Shown here in pieces: positions 1 through 12,698 of a stretch of DNA of 64,000 bases. Every line of letters starts with the position of its first letter. Position 1 is the first letter of the stretch. The position numbers and the translations under genes were made by a program. Source of the DNA: Lindgomyces ingoldianus (Eukaryota > Ascomycota > Dothideomycetes > Pleosporales > Lindgomycetaceae); assembly GCF_010093535.1 (NCBI RefSeq), contig NW_022985168.1:535727-599726 (forward strand). The letters are read 5' to 3'. The notes below the pieces were generated by a model. It was not told where the DNA came from, made no database searches, and worked only from the letters and a program-made list of their open reading frames with translations.

Positions 1-173
1 CCCTATTCTACTTCATATTAGCGATTTTGGGACCACCTTATTATTTTCACCACAACATCACACCCAAAATTCGGTTCACCTACTTTTACGTCGTAAAGCT
101 TATTAGACGTACCCGTGGTTTGGAGAAATTGAGTTTTGAAAAGGCTGAGCCGTATGTCCCTCGATACGAATCG

Positions 174-1004
174 ATGATAGTGCCGAATGCCAAGCTCCAG
201 CAGGTGCTCAACATCGAGCACGTCCTCTTAAACATAGTTGAATATTCTCACCACGAGGATATCATAAACCTTAGTCTCGCCTCAAAGGCTGTTCGGGAAG
301 CTGTGTACCCAGGCAGGGACCTGGCACATAGGGTTCCAAAATTGAAAAAGTATTGCTGCGAGAAGGATTCAAAGAAGGGCTGTCTCTACTGTAATAAGAG
401 GATATGTAAAGTATGTTTTTTTAATTCAATTGTCTGAGAATATCGATTTGACTAGATTAGGACTGCAAACTCAAACCATTCCTTCCTAGTATACCCGGAC
501 AGCGCCACGTTACATCATGTGTACCATACTGCTCCAAATGTTACTATGAGGAATTCTCACGTCATCAGCGGGGGTATAAAAAACCATGTATTTGTCGACC
601 TATGGATATTTCCTTTCAAAGCCAAGACGTATGCCGCACTTGTAGCCGAAGTCCTAGACCTAATATGGTAAAAGATCGTCAGAAGCGTTACCAACAGGAA
701 GCGAGAGATATTGCCTTCGGAATTCATCTACCACCTGGAGAGAAACCAAAGTGTGCAAAATGTCTGAAAGTTTTTCAAAGTGGAACACGATGGTGGAAAT
801 GTAAAAAGTGTAGTGGGGAATGCAGAGATAACATACATCCGCCTTTCGTTGGAAAGAGAAAAGAACTGGATGTAGAGAAGGCAGAGAGGGCGGCGGCGGA
901 GAATGAGGAAACTGGATTTGTAAAATGGTTGCCATTGTAAGTGAGCTCTCTTCCGTTAAAGATTCATGAGTGCTGATTGGACGCGCAGCTTACGCAATCG
1001 ATGA
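174..1004 (+). CDS. F-box-like protein with cysteine clusters, hypothetical
   Basis: Three-exon model: 174-410, 503-936 and 989-1004, giving about 228 residues. Intron 1 (411-502) keeps phase 0 and joins two halves rich in Cys pairs. If the GTAAGT at 937 is not used as a donor, the frame stops at 940 (224 residues). That donor is perfect and is followed by a CTGAT branch-like site and a CAG, so I prefer the spliced end. Residues about 10-45 resemble an F-box (LLNIVEYSHHEDIINLSLAS). After this come many CxxC pairs (CLYC, CSKC, CRTC, CAKC, CKKC), probably binding zinc. F-box proteins usually recruit substrates to SCF ubiquitin ligases, but this role is only an inference. The reading frame is open upstream to the window edge, so an upstream exon is possible; the first in-frame ATG is at 174. 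No specific family was recognised. Confidence 0.6.
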
Positions 1005-1833
1005 GGGAATTGCTCTCATTCAATGCCACCAGGGTCTAGTAACAGGAATGGCCGTATGATTGAGGTAATGCCCATCATATCCGGACCCGGTGTTGACGCT
1101 CGACGGGACCCGAGTCGAGCAGAGAGATAGACCTTTCTGCTCATGCAAGCCCATAGAAACGCTAAGGCTTAGCCTGTCGTAACACACCTAGAACGAACGA
1201 TGACGGATGGGGAAGTACAATCGAGATGTATATGCGAATGGAGATTCTTCTTTAATGCTTCTAGATCCTGAGCCTTGACAATTTGTGTGCTGACTAAGGG
1301 TAAACCAGCCCGCAGAGGTGCAGGTTAGTTGCATGGAAGTTGTTGCACAAGCAAGCACTATCACGAAAGCAAGACAGAGTAGTCACACGATAGGCATCAG
1401 GTTCCGAGTGGTCTTAGGACACAATACAGAAACGCGGATCACTAGGAAGTGTGAGCAAGCTGTGACTCGCCACCATTGGCACTTCTTTCACCGCAGCTTC
1501 ACCCGAGTATAAACCCTCGGCCCGTTCAACTAGCTCCACCTTTACAATAATCTACCCCAATTCGAAATTTCTCTCAACTTCATATATCACACGTCAAATT
1601 ACTCTTAAGGGCTCCTTTTCCTGCAATTCCATAAACCTCTTCAGCAACCAGCTTCTGTAAGTATATGTATACTCCTACCCTGCTGTATCGCCGGTGTACA
1701 ATGCTTCTTTACGCCTCACACGCAATCTTCATTTCATGGTTTAGATTCCTAGGAACAGGACCTCTCCATAGAATAACCGCATCTCAGTCCAATGGAACTA
1801 CTACAGAACTAACATTCTTTGGTCACAGTTAAC
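1005..1833 (+). promoter_or_regulatory. Promoter and 5' leader of the 1834 gene
   Basis: A TATAAA box lies at 1508-1513, followed by a pyrimidine-rich leader. GTAAGT at 1657 and CACAG ending at 1828 could bound a 172-nt intron in the 5' UTR, just before the ATG at 1834. Nothing else was recognised in this stretch. Confidence 0.4.
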
Positions 1834-2417
1834 ATGCCAATCAACTGGCAGGATCCTGCTGTAAAGGACAGGCTGCTCGCCGCAATAATTGGTTCGTTTG
1901 ACAACAAGGTAAGTGAGACATACACAGAAGGCCAACCTTCACTCTTTTCCATGCATGCATCTACTACAATGCCAACACCTCGGCACACGTCCTAGCCATA
2001 CATATAGCGCTCCTATCCATTTTTACATTTATGAGCTAACACCCAACAACTAGATTAATTGTCGTGAGGTTGCACGTCTCTTCGGTGGTGAAGCCACATA
2101 TAACGCAATCGAAAATTTCTTGCGTGGTCCAAAAAAGATGGCCCAGAGCCTCAAAAAAGAAGCGAAAGACGACATCCCACCATCACCAGCTAAACCGCGT
2201 ACTCCAAAGAAGCTCGGCAGTAGCCTACTCAATGGTATGTCACCTACTGTAATTACTCTTACCTGCTATGTATATATGCTAATGCGACGGGTTCGTAGGC
2301 GTCAAAGCCGGACGAGTTGCGAAGACTCCGGGGAAGTTCAAGGGTCCTCCGGTCAAGGAGCTCATAGACCATGACACCGATGATGGGGGAGATGTAGAAG
2401 GCCTCAGCGACGCTTAG
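1834..2417 (+). CDS. Small basic nuclear-type protein, N-terminus shared with the 5630 gene
   Basis: Exons 1834-1908, 2054-2234 and 2299-2417 give 124 residues. Both introns have consensus ends (GTAAGT...CTAG; GTATGT...GTAG) and keep frame. The protein starts MPINW and then has a helical segment (DRLLAAIIGSF) and a second one (REVARLFGGEATYNAIENF). The tail is Lys/Pro-rich, then acidic. The same plan is seen in the gene at 5630: MPMNW, a helix, a conserved small gap, an (A/T)-I-(E/T)-like helix, a basic linker and an acidic tail. This looks like a short Myb/SANT-like DNA-binding module, but that is inference from layout. Function is unknown. It is followed 355 bp later by a hAT-like insertion. 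Confidence 0.7.
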
Positions 2418-2772
2418 TGTTGCATCCGTCTTCAGCCTCGCATTCAGCTTAACAACAAAATGATAAGGTTAGATGCAAGGGGCAGAAAAGCGGGGGCCGT
2501 GGTGGACTGGTGATGATTCGGTACACTAGTAGTTTTCTCTCTTTGGTGGCTTTGACCGGTGGCTTGGAAGGATCTTGCGCGCCTTCTAGGACCTCAAAGA
2601 TGGCGTTTTGAATACTGGCAGCGGTATTTGGTACTGCGGCGACAGTAATGAAAGTAGCCTATTTGGATCCAATCTGATACGTCTTGCTAAGTATAAACTG
2701 TGTGAGATTCGTGTGAACATGCGCTTCCCTGTTCCTTCCTCTATCCTGCAGATGAATACTGTTTGTGCAGCT
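2418..2772. other. Intergenic, nothing recognised
   Basis: 3' flank of the small basic gene. No open frame or repeat that I can support; the only event is the transposon inserted at its right edge. Confidence 0.5.
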
Positions 2773-3615
2773 CAGAGCTTCCAACAGGGCGTACTACGGG
2801 CTATACAAGTGAACCGTAACGGTCACGTGTTCAGTACGAACGTAACCAGTTTGTGAGCCGCTTCGTAAGGTTAATGCCCTAGGTAATGTACGCAATATAA
2901 TTATTATTACCATTTTAGGAAGTTTTTATAGTAATTCTAGAGGATTAGGAGGGCTCCAGCAAGCACTAGGCCTGTAGGGGGCGTTTGGGAGGGGTTCTAG
3001 GGCTCTAATCAGCTAGAAGTTTTGTAAGGACGCTTAAATCTCTTTCTACGTATTTTAATGTATTTTCCTACAGTCTCTTGTATTAAAAAACGCCTATTAG
3101 TAACTATTTTCTTTTGCAGAGTTATCTATCTACGTGCCTCGCTGCCTCACAGGCCTTATCTAGTTAATTAGATACTACTGTTACCCAGTGTTGTAGGCGG
3201 CAGAAGTCAAGAGCCCTCTACACTGTGGCCCCTGCCTTATCTCGCGATATTATACTATCCTTGGCTGAAGATTAATTACAACAGGGTAAGGTAATCTGCC
3301 TCTAGCTCTGCTGTTAGTACTGCAAATGTAGTAAGTAGCAGGCTTTTAGACCTCTCTGCTTATATTACCAGGAAGAATTAGTTATCTAATGGCTACATAG
3401 CCTTAACCCTGCTTCTCTAGAGATATGCTGTTTTAGCTAGAGTACAGCGTACTTCAATTAAATTGTACTACTTGTACAGATCATGTGAGTCGTAACATTT
3501 ACATTACGTACACCTACCTCTCATCCTCCCTACCGTACGAATGTACACAAAACCCCACCCGTATAGGCATTAAAATTGCCTAATCATACAGCACGACACC
3601 TTGTTGGAAGCTCTG
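2773..3615 (+). mobile_element. Non-autonomous hAT-like element, 843 bp
   Basis: The left end reads CAGAGCTTCCAACAGGGCGT. The right end, read on the minus strand, is CAGAGCTTCCAACAAGGTGT, so 18 of 20 bases match. The flanks are GTGCAGCT (2765-2772) and GTACAGCT (3616-3623), an 8-bp target-site duplication with one G/A difference. An 8-bp duplication and ends of the form CAGRG are typical of the hAT superfamily. No transposase frame is present, so the element depends on another for movement. Copies of the same family lie at 60165-60768 (reverse orientation, internally deleted) and from 61110 (same orientation, RIP-mutated). Confidence 0.85.
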
Positions 3616-3623
3616 GTACAGCT

Positions 3624-5629
3624 ACACAAAACGCATGCTTGGTTTTCTTTAGTCTTAGAGAGAACAGCAACAAGCACATATGTGTACTGATGTCTCTGCG
3701 ACATCCACTGCATGAGACCTCAACCTACCCAGGTGGTTTTATGATCTTCTTTTTCAGCTTATCACGAAGACTCCACGTCTCAGCTCTGCCACGACAAGCT
3801 GATCCTGTCCCTCATGAACTGCACTCGAGGCTGCATCCTGCAGCACAAGACGGCTGAAACCTCGAAGCGCCCTTGGCTTGGCTCCTAAAATCCTGGTTGC
3901 CGGTCAGCCAGAGTGCTTACCATGTTCGTGTGCGGCTTCGGGACGGGGAAGCACAGCAGAACGCGGTGGATTACATAATTATCTCCACGAGGTGAGCTCG
4001 ACATAAAAAGGGCACCGTGCCCTTCTTGTCGGTCCTGGCAACAGGCAACGGGGTTCCTATTCATTTCAATCGATATACACGCTGCCTTGGGATTCGAGCT
4101 GAAATGGCACTTCAACAAATCCATGCTCTTCAACACTCGACATCATCTCCACTCGCATCCGACTAGTGCTCGTCCGTGAAGACGAACAATGACTCAACCC
4201 TTCATTTCTCCAGGGTCCTCCCTGCCCATTCTCCGGTCAACACTCCTCGGTGATGCAGGAGAATCGTGAAAATGTGAGGTATCATGTTCAGATGTGGTTG
4301 CAGCAGAGTGGGAGTTGGAGGCGTTTTGGTACTGCGCTAGTGGGTACGTAGGGTTGCGGGGTGAACCGTGCGGGATTGCAGCAGGGAAGCGAGTTGCGTG
4401 CCATGCATCTGTTGTACTTGACTACGGCGGACGATAAGCGGGTGAGGGGACAAAACTCTTAACGAAAGAGTCAGGGACAGGTTGTGTAAGAGCAGGGCGA
4501 TAATGTCGAGAAAGAGGGAGAGGAACGAGATGAAGAAGGAGGTCGGAGTGGACGTTAGGGTATGGTAGTGGGAGGACATAAGAAAGAGGTTTTTGGATGA
4601 GTGACTATTGGAGACGGGTTTGAGCTCGGGACTTGTACACAGTAAAGGATTTTTGACGGAGTGGTAGTTCATTAGGGTAATCAATTCGAAGCTAATCGAC
4701 CGACTTGGCATCTAGTCTTCTGCCTCTCTCCGAGGATACGAGCGGCGGCGCACACGTCCACGGCAAGCAATCGTTGAAGTAATGCGCCCCAGACTTGATG
4801 GAGCTAGGCCATTTCGGAAGGACATGATTCGAAGTCTAAAGTTTGATTGACTAGATACAGTTTAGTCGGCCGAGTCCAAGTCGTTGTTTGGATGTGATCA
4901 GTCGTTTCAAGGTTTTATTAGAACTATCATGCATCTCAAGACACATTGTAGAACATTCAGGACCCATTGTACGGCCTATTCGACGCAGAAGTCCGCCGGA
5001 CAGCAGCCTCCTGCAGAAATCAATGGCCCCATTCCCGAAGTACGATCAGGTAGAGGACAGCAAGCGGCAAGGATACTTGGAGAAGTTGCACAGCATCTGT
5101 GCGTGGTCATATGTAGCGCCACAGAGTGAAGACTCCGGTCTCGGATATCTTCCAGTGAACAACAATCACCATCACTACAGGATTACCCATTACTTGAGAA
5201 AAAAGCAGAGTTATTCGTGGCTTTGACTCTTCACTACACGCCGCTGTTCGCTGCCAGAAGCCATCGTTTCTGCTCCTTCACCTCGCGGCCCGAAACGCGT
5301 CCACCCCGCTAATTTCACCACGTCACTTCAAATATCTTAACTTACACAGAGCTTCCCTCCTTCACCACTCTTCCCACATTTAGACTTTCTCTCTCTTCCA
5401 CCACTTAACATTCCTCTCTCTATCTTGAGCTATCTTTGCAAGCCAAGAGGCGAGTGCTCCTACCAATTCGTTATATCCCCTTCTTGCCACGTTGCTTCAC
5501 CTATCGGCACGTGTTCTTGGGTTTCGAGACAGACCTTCACCTAGCTCAACTCAACCGGCACTCATCTGCACTCACAACAACTCTACAAGACACAACCACC
5601 CACAGGTTCAAACGAGGAACACCACAACA
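3624..5629. other. Intergenic, no convincing gene
   Basis: About 2 kb with only short frames. A 112-codon frame at 4888-5226 and another at 4337-4711 have no recognisable domain and no supporting structure. The last 300 bp (5330-5629) are pyrimidine-rich, as expected for the leader of the next gene. Confidence 0.5.
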
Positions 5630-7058
5630 ATGCCTATGAACTGGACCCCCTCGAACGATCAGATTCTGCTTCTGAAACTGATCGAGACGCATAATATCTC
5701 CGTCGATGGTGATAAGATCGCTAAGGCATGGCGTAAGTTCACACGTCCGTCTACTTACTACGCTATCCTACTCAGCCATTTTTATTACTACATCCAACCA
5801 GCTCCCTTCATTTCACATTTGCTAAAATCCGTGATAGCTCCGGGCGACGTCCAGCCTACGAAGCGTGCTATCACCGAGCGCTTCGTAAGGCTTCGCCAGA
5901 TGAACAAGGACAAGGTACCCGGTACGCCTGCTAAGAACAAGGTCAAGATCGTCTCTACGCCGACTTCATCTGCCAGGAAGCGTAAGGTGAATAAGGCTCA
6001 GTCTGAGGAGGAGGAATCCGACGCCGAGAGTCACAGGACCCCGAGCTCGGATTACATCACCCCGAAGTCGCGCAGGACCAACGCTGGCGGTCATGCTTCG
6101 AATGCAATGAGCGAGCTGCCAAAGACGCCCGATGGAGAAGTTGATTGGAATGAGATCGCTCGCCGCAAGGGAATTGAGACGCCCAGTAAGAAGCCGGTGC
6201 CGATTAAGAAGGGTAAGCATACTACCTCCCCATTCATTCACCTATTCGCACCTAACTCCTCATCAAGAGCCGAACCCCGACGATCTTTTCGACGATGTCG
6301 AATTTGCTCGCCAGTTCCAGCATGCCCGTCAGCTCCGTGGTGAGATCAATGCCAATGCCTCCGGCGGCATTTTTGAGTCAAGTTATGCTATGGGAGGCTA
6401 CGATATGCCGACGCCAATCTCCGGCACGCAGAGCTCGCTCGGTAACTCGCCTAGTGCCATGGATGGCAACCACGATGACATGGCCTTCAATCCCTTTGGC
6501 AGTGGTCATGGAATGGACTTGGGCATAGGTATGGATGATATGGAAAACATGAACGACATTGCTATGACCACAACTGGTATGGGCATAGGCATGAATGTCA
6601 CAGCTGGTCAACACCACCTCGGCATGATGATGATGCCACAGGATTTCCAGTTCCACAACCCTATCCAATCCGCCGAGACTCTAGTCCGAGATGCGCAGCA
6701 GCTGAATCTTTCCCCATCTAACTCCTTCGGTCGGCCTTGTTTATCCGGTATCCCGACCCCGAGGAAGCTGTTCAGCTCCAGCGCTAGCGGAAAATCTGCA
6801 GTCAGACCCGCTCATATTTCTATTTCGGCCCCCCCTAGCGACCTCTCTTTCGGTCAATTAGGAACGGGATCCGGAGCCGCCAACCCAGGAAGCCACTCCC
6901 CAGTCCTCGAGCGTCGAGTCCGCACTCCACGTAAGGCATCTGAGGGAGTCCAAGCCTACATCAAATACCAAAAAGAAGACGATCGCGCCCACGGAGATCG
7001 CACCAGCGATGAAGACAGTGCCGAAAGCGAATTCGAAGAAGATTCGGACGAGATCTAG
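5630..7058 (+). CDS. Myb/SANT-like N-terminal domain protein with Met/Gly-rich and acidic regions
   Basis: Exons 5630-5732, 5838-6212 and 6268-7058 give 422 residues. The first intron splits a Trp-Pro junction, and joining restores a well-formed domain: MPMNWTPSNDQILLLKLIE, then a helix around Ile-Ala-Lys-Ala-Trp, then PTKRAITERFVRLRQ. This arrangement is common in fungal small helical DNA-binding-like proteins. Beyond residue 70 the chain is basic with Ser/Thr-Pro sites. Residues about 190-270 are rich in Met, Gly, Asp and His, and the last 25 residues are strongly acidic. A nuclear role is likely by inference; no partner is evident. The N-terminus is shared with the 124-residue protein encoded at 1834, so the two are probably ancient tandem paralogues separated by a transposon. 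Confidence 0.8.
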
Positions 7059-8071
7059 GTTCTTCATGCATTGAACATTCCCCTGAGATGCGGCTGATGA
7101 AGAGATCAAGATCAGCCACAGATAATATGAGCTTACGGAGGATATGAGGGTGGGGAGTAGACTAAAAGCGTAAAAATTTCAATACTCTAGGGTTTCGGGG
7201 GATCTCTGTCTCAAAGCCAGTGGGGCGTACCGATTGAACTTTGCGAATACGATGGTAATAGCATCTTCATCTTTCCCTTTCCTCTCTCCCCATTCAATGT
7301 GGACCCTGATATTTAGGACTCCGCCCAAATCTCCCTTCCCCTTACTGCGCATCCCCTATATCATGGGCCGTTGGTCCAGCAATTTTCGGCACTACCATCC
7401 CCTGCTTTCTCAGCATGCTGCATTATTTATCAGAAGCCATGAAATACCCCTTCGGGACAGTTTTCCGGTCGTCTGGTTTGCAGTTGGGGCGTTTGGTGGG
7501 GTTTCTTTTATCCCTGGATCGGCTCTGGAGTTAGGTGGTCTAGATATTCGAGCTCCCGTCCTCGTGACGAATAGCTTTCTGGTGAAGAGCTTATGGAACG
7601 AATCCATAGATGAGTTTTCATAGTAATTTGATGCGTGAATGGTCAGTGTGATGCTAAATATTGACGTCTTTACGTGGTACGGTTGAGGGGCTCTAAGAAA
7701 CTCTAGTGTAGGCATCCTGAAGTTTGTCACTATGCTACAGCATTTTGGGGCCAGGTAAGAAACCTTGGCTAAGAGGACGTACGGGATTTCACCGTAAATC
7801 ACAGAACGCAGCCAAGATATATTTATTCTTTGAACACTCTCGCCAGAGTAAGCGAAGAACTTACGGCTATGCTGTAGATTAGATCCTTCTTATATTCTAG
7901 TGTAGATAAGAATATACAGCACTACATCTTAGCATCTAACGCGGAACAAGATAGGGGACAATCTAGGACAGAAATTCGTATTATATTAACATTATCTCGA
8001 ATATCAATAAGAATTTTAACAAGTAGACATTCCTCTAGTCAGGTGTCATATTCTAAAATAGCATGCAGTGG
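7059..8071. other. Intergenic, nothing recognised
   Basis: Contains overlapping sense and antisense frames (7234-7623 and 7410-7802) without domains or splice support. Sequence becomes more A+T-rich towards the hAT-like element. Confidence 0.5.
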
Positions 8072-8079
8072 CTGTTAAG

Positions 8080-10999
8080 CAGAGTTAGCAACAATTAAGT
8101 TAATTAAGTTAGGGTAAATTGCTTAATTAATTAATAGATCTAGCATGTTTTAATTAACTTAATTAACTTAATAGCATAAATAAGGCTTAACTTAATTAAC
8201 TTAATTAACTTAATTAATAGATTACATAGTAAATTAACTACTGTATATCTTATAAATAGTCTTTAAGTCTTTAGGAAAGATAGCGTTACTACATAGACTT
8301 TTTGCTAACTTTATAAGCTTTAAGCTAAGGCGCTTCTAACTACGTAGGCTTTATAGAGCAAAGAGGAGGTCTGCCTTTATATAGAGACGCCTTGTTTTTA
8401 GTAAATTACTTAGCTTAAAGAAGGTCCTCTTATAATTAGTAGCTGCTATAAAGATGCTAAAGATTATAAAAGTAAAGCGTAATAAAATAAAGTACTTATT
8501 AGCTTTTTTTATTTAGTATAAAATTAAGTTACATGTAAATAAAAACTTTTTTAGTATAAGTAACTTAATTATCTAGCGCTTAAACTTATTATAGTAATAA
8601 GTTAAGTAGGTGTTATTACCTTATAAGGCAGCTTTTATAAAATCTAACTAGCTTTTAGCTAGCCTTATATGTGCCTTCTTTAGCAGAGGCTTTAGAGTAC
8701 TAATAGAAGAGGTAGCGTCTTTAAACTTTACTTATAAGTGTTAAAAGCTAAGGTAGCAGTTATCTAGCTAGCCTTTATATATATAAAGTTTTTTATAAAG
8801 CTTTTTATTATAATTAAGAAGCACTGCTTACACTTTATCTATATAACTTTTTATATATAGGTAAAGATAGTAGGTAGTGTAATAAGCTAAAGTGTTTTTT
8901 AACTTATATATATAATTAATAATTTTAATATAAGCTATGTTATAAGTAGCTTAAATATAGTCTTTTAAAGTGTTAATGTTATTAAAATTAATGTTATTAT
9001 ACTAAAAAAGCATTTTATTAAAAGTAGTTATAAGCTAATTAAGCGTAAAAAGCACCTTCTAGATAGCGCCTAATGTGCTAGCTACGCCCCTGCCCTCTAT
9101 ATAGGTAGTAGCCTTTTTAAAAGGCTATAAGATTTTTTAGTACTCTATAATTATTACTTAATTTTTAGTAAAAAAGCTATTTTCTTTAATAAACTAGTGC
9201 TTTTTAAGATTACTAAGTTAAAAGTGTTAATAAAAGCTTTAGTAATAATATTTAATAAGCTTATAACTAATATACTTATTAAAAAGCATATAGAGCTTAA
9301 GTGTATATGTAAAATAGTTATAATAAAAGTTTTACTTTATTTTTACTAGTTTAATAATTTTTAGTGTTTTAACTTTATAATTTAGCTTTAATTAAGTGTT
9401 ATAGGTTATCTAGCACTATTTAAGAAGCTAGCAGGCTTATAGTGTATAGATAAAGGTAATAACATTAATTAAAACACTTAAAAGGCTAGCCTTACACTAC
9501 TTATTAAAAAACACCTTTTTTTTTTAAGATGCTCTTCTGTGTTTTTAAACACTTTATAATTTTTACTAAATATAATTTATTAAGTAGTAAAGTTAATTAT
9601 ATATTAAGCATAACATAGTTATTAATAGTAAAAGTTAAAGTTATATTTAATAGCTAAAGTGTTAATTATAAAGTTATTATTAGTAGTATTATTAAAAATA
9701 AAGTAACTTAAGTTATATATAAAGATTTTAAAGCTCTTAAGTATAGTGTTAATAATAGTAGTAATATTAACACTTATATGCTAGCCTATTAATAAGAGTA
9801 AGCTAAGTATATAATTATAAGGCGCGCTGTTATAATTAAGGTAGTGTATATAGATTTTTATAAGCGCCTACTTACTGCCTATTAATGTCTAATTATTAAA
9901 AAAGATGTATATAGCTAATTATATGTTATAAAGATAATTAATAATAGTAGGCATATATAACTTATACTCTACAATTATATAAGCTTATAAGGTGTTATAG
10001 GACCTTTATAGCTCTACCTTAGCTAATAAGTTAGCTTACTATAACATAGCTTAAAAAGCAGCGCCCTTAATTATAAAAAGCGCCTAGTTATTAGCTACTA
10101 CTTAGTTAAGCACTAATTATAAAAAGTTTATGCATAAAAAGGTTTTTATAATAAAGTTAGTAACACCCTAAGATACCCTAAGGCCTTTATAGTAAAAGTA
10201 GGTAAGCAGGGAGGATTACTAGAAGGGAGTTGTGACATAAAAGGTAGCTTTTAGGCTATTTTTATTAATGCTATAGCTAGCCTTACACTTAGTAAAATAG
10301 CATGTAATTAATATAGTTAATAAATTAGCTTAATAAAACTTATTAAAGTGCTTATAATAGTAGTAATAGCAGTAAAGCTAGTATAAGTGTTATTACTTAT
10401 AGTGCTAGAGGTAATACTTATACTACTAAACCTAGCTTTTTTAACTACACTTTGCTATGTAAGCTAGCTTATAATAATTAAGTAAACATGTTTATTTAAT
10501 GCCTTTATACACATTATTATTATTATTGTTAATATTAGTAGTAAAAAGGGTGCCTTTTATAAAGCTTTTATTAGTGTTAAGCTCTAACAGCATGTTAGTA
10601 GCTAAATTAGTAAAGCTATTTTTAAGAGTAATTTATAAGGCTGCACTTTTAAGCTGCTAAGTCTAAACTTTTATAAAGTTACTATTTATACCTTTTAAAT
10701 AATTAGGCAACGCTATATTAATAGAGAGGGGCGTTAGTAGAGTAAGAGAGGTAGTAAAGGCAGGTAAGTTAGTAGGCAGTAGAAGTTAAGGAATTTTAGA
10801 TATATAGCGCTAAGCCTAGTTAGGCAACTATTACAACTCTAAAGTCCCTTAAAGCTAAGCTGCCTTATACTATATTTACTACTCTTGCACACTAAAGGAT
10901 TTTATATCCTCTAGTAAACCTAAGATCTTAAGGATTTAAGTCTATTAATTAAGTTAATTAAGTTAAGTTATTAAGTTAACTTAATTGTTGCCAACTCTA
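8080..10999. mobile_element. RIP-degraded hAT-like element, 2.9 kb
   Basis: The left end reads CAGAGTTAGCAACAATTAAG. The right end on the minus strand reads TAGAGTTGGCAACAATTAAG. The 22-nt inverted repeats differ at two positions, both transitions. The flanks CTGTTAAG (8072-8079) and CTGTTGAG (11000-11007) form an 8-bp duplication with one A/G difference. Subterminal TTAATTAAC/GTTAATTAAG motifs are repeated many times at both ends. The interior is extremely C-poor, with stops in all frames, as after heavy RIP. At about 2.9 kb it is long enough to have carried a transposase gene, but none can be read now. Boundary confidence is high; the superfamily call rests on end sequence and duplication length. 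Confidence 0.85.
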
Positions 11000-11007
11000 C
11001 TGTTGAG

Positions 11008-12698
11008 AGGGCAGATTGTGGCATAGATCTAATATGGCTATTGGAAAGCAAGTATACTATTTCAAGCGCAATATTTGCAGCCCAAAACTGTGCGTAGCTA
11101 ATCTGGTTACTTAAGAAATTGTTCCGCTACATGAAGGCCAGATTCATACATTAGAATCTAAGTCATCATCCGTTGCGTGTGCATTTTATCAGCATATAGT
11201 ACTCTTCTGCTATGCGTGGCAGGAGGTTGGCCTTTTGCCACTTGCAACAGTTATGGCCCCGGCTTGTGGTGCAGATGAATAGTACGAGGAGATTTTCACA
11301 ACCCAGTTCCATGATATGGCGAGACTTGAGTCTTAATTTAGAGCTGGGGAAATTCGAGGTTCGAATGCGAGGATATTTGGACTGTAAATTTCATAATAAA
11401 CCTAAAGTACTAGGCTTTATTTTACGCTTAGGTGGGCGAGAATGACGACGGCAGATGTTCAGAGATGATCGAATGCAGTACTCAGGAACAGCATCTGTCA
11501 GTGACTAACAATCGCGAGGCTGCTCTTCGACTTCGGGCCTGAAAATATTTCCAAACATACCCGAATTAGGGCAATATGCTCGTATACTGATCGATCCCGA
11601 GTCAAAAGCCTAGAAATTTGAGGCTAGAACCTCTGTTTTCTGAAATGTTTAGCCTTGCGCATTCGCCTACTCGATTCGGAAACCTTGCTTCAGTGTTATT
11701 TAATAGAAAAATATATTAATACATTATTTCTACACTTAATTGCCCTTAGTTCTAATATAACTGCCTATCTATAATTAACGCTGTACAAATTTCGTCTCCG
11801 TTGGCGTTACTGATAGGGTGAGCAGTGGGCGAGTGCTGGTGAGGAGTGGGAGAGCTGGGCCACCGCATATTTGAAGAAACTCCGCGATAAGTTGACTGAT
11901 TCTTTGAGAATAATCTTGGATAGCTAGTTTATTGATTTCTACTCTATTTTTGCCCTGGAGGCCCATGAGTCATGAGTGGAAGAGCTTTGGCCTGTACGGA
12001 TGATGTAAGTGATGCCTTTTTGTTTAAAGTGAAGTACAAACTCCTAGTTTGAAACTTTCCCTGCCTAATAAACTACTCTTTTAAATATTTCTCTTTTGAT
12101 AAACTTCATCCTGTACAACTAAACCTGCCACCCAGGTTTTGTACAGGCAACACACCTGTGATATTTTATGCCACCCATTATTCTTCCACTATAGGGAATG
12201 ACACACCCTTAACCCCAGCCTCTGCAGCTATCGCAAGCCAGTATATTTGTCGAGTTTCAAAGCCTACAGGTATCATTATCTCCTTATTCTTACTCTCTCA
12301 TTGCCAGATTGAAGAAAGCCTAGCCGTGTGATCCTCCTCCTCTTTGTTATGATGTCTTCTGTTCTCAAACTCCTTTGACATTGTAGCCGATCCGCGCCAG
12401 TGCTCGACACCAAAGTGTCTAAAGTTTCCTTCACTTCAAGACATTCAATCGCGCCTATTAATTTAGCTTGGAGGTGGCCCTAGAAATCGTCATTCAAATT
12501 AGAACCACCCATTGTACTATTATGCAACTCTAGAGAAGTGGTGGTGTTGACAGAAAGGTGTATTCTGGTGGTGGGCGCGGAGCCCGGTTGCCCATACTAT
12601 CTACCCGTAAACTGCGCCCCTCCCATCCTCCACTCTGTATGTACTAGAGGTGAAGGTGAATGCAAAAGCAGTATCTCTTATATGTGCCTAATGCCCTT
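11008..12698. other. Intergenic, nothing recognised
   Basis: About 1.7 kb with a short A+T-rich patch near 11690-11780. No gene could be supported. The plus-strand frame at 12538-12939 is the antisense shadow of the last exon of the next gene. Confidence 0.5.

Noticed and set aside
4888..5226. 112-codon open frame
   Set aside because: No domain, no splice support, and uneven composition (His/Asn run); could be a real small gene but nothing supports it.
7234..7802. Overlapping sense and antisense frames of about 130 codons
   Set aside because: Both strands open, no domains, and located in the 3' flank of a real gene.
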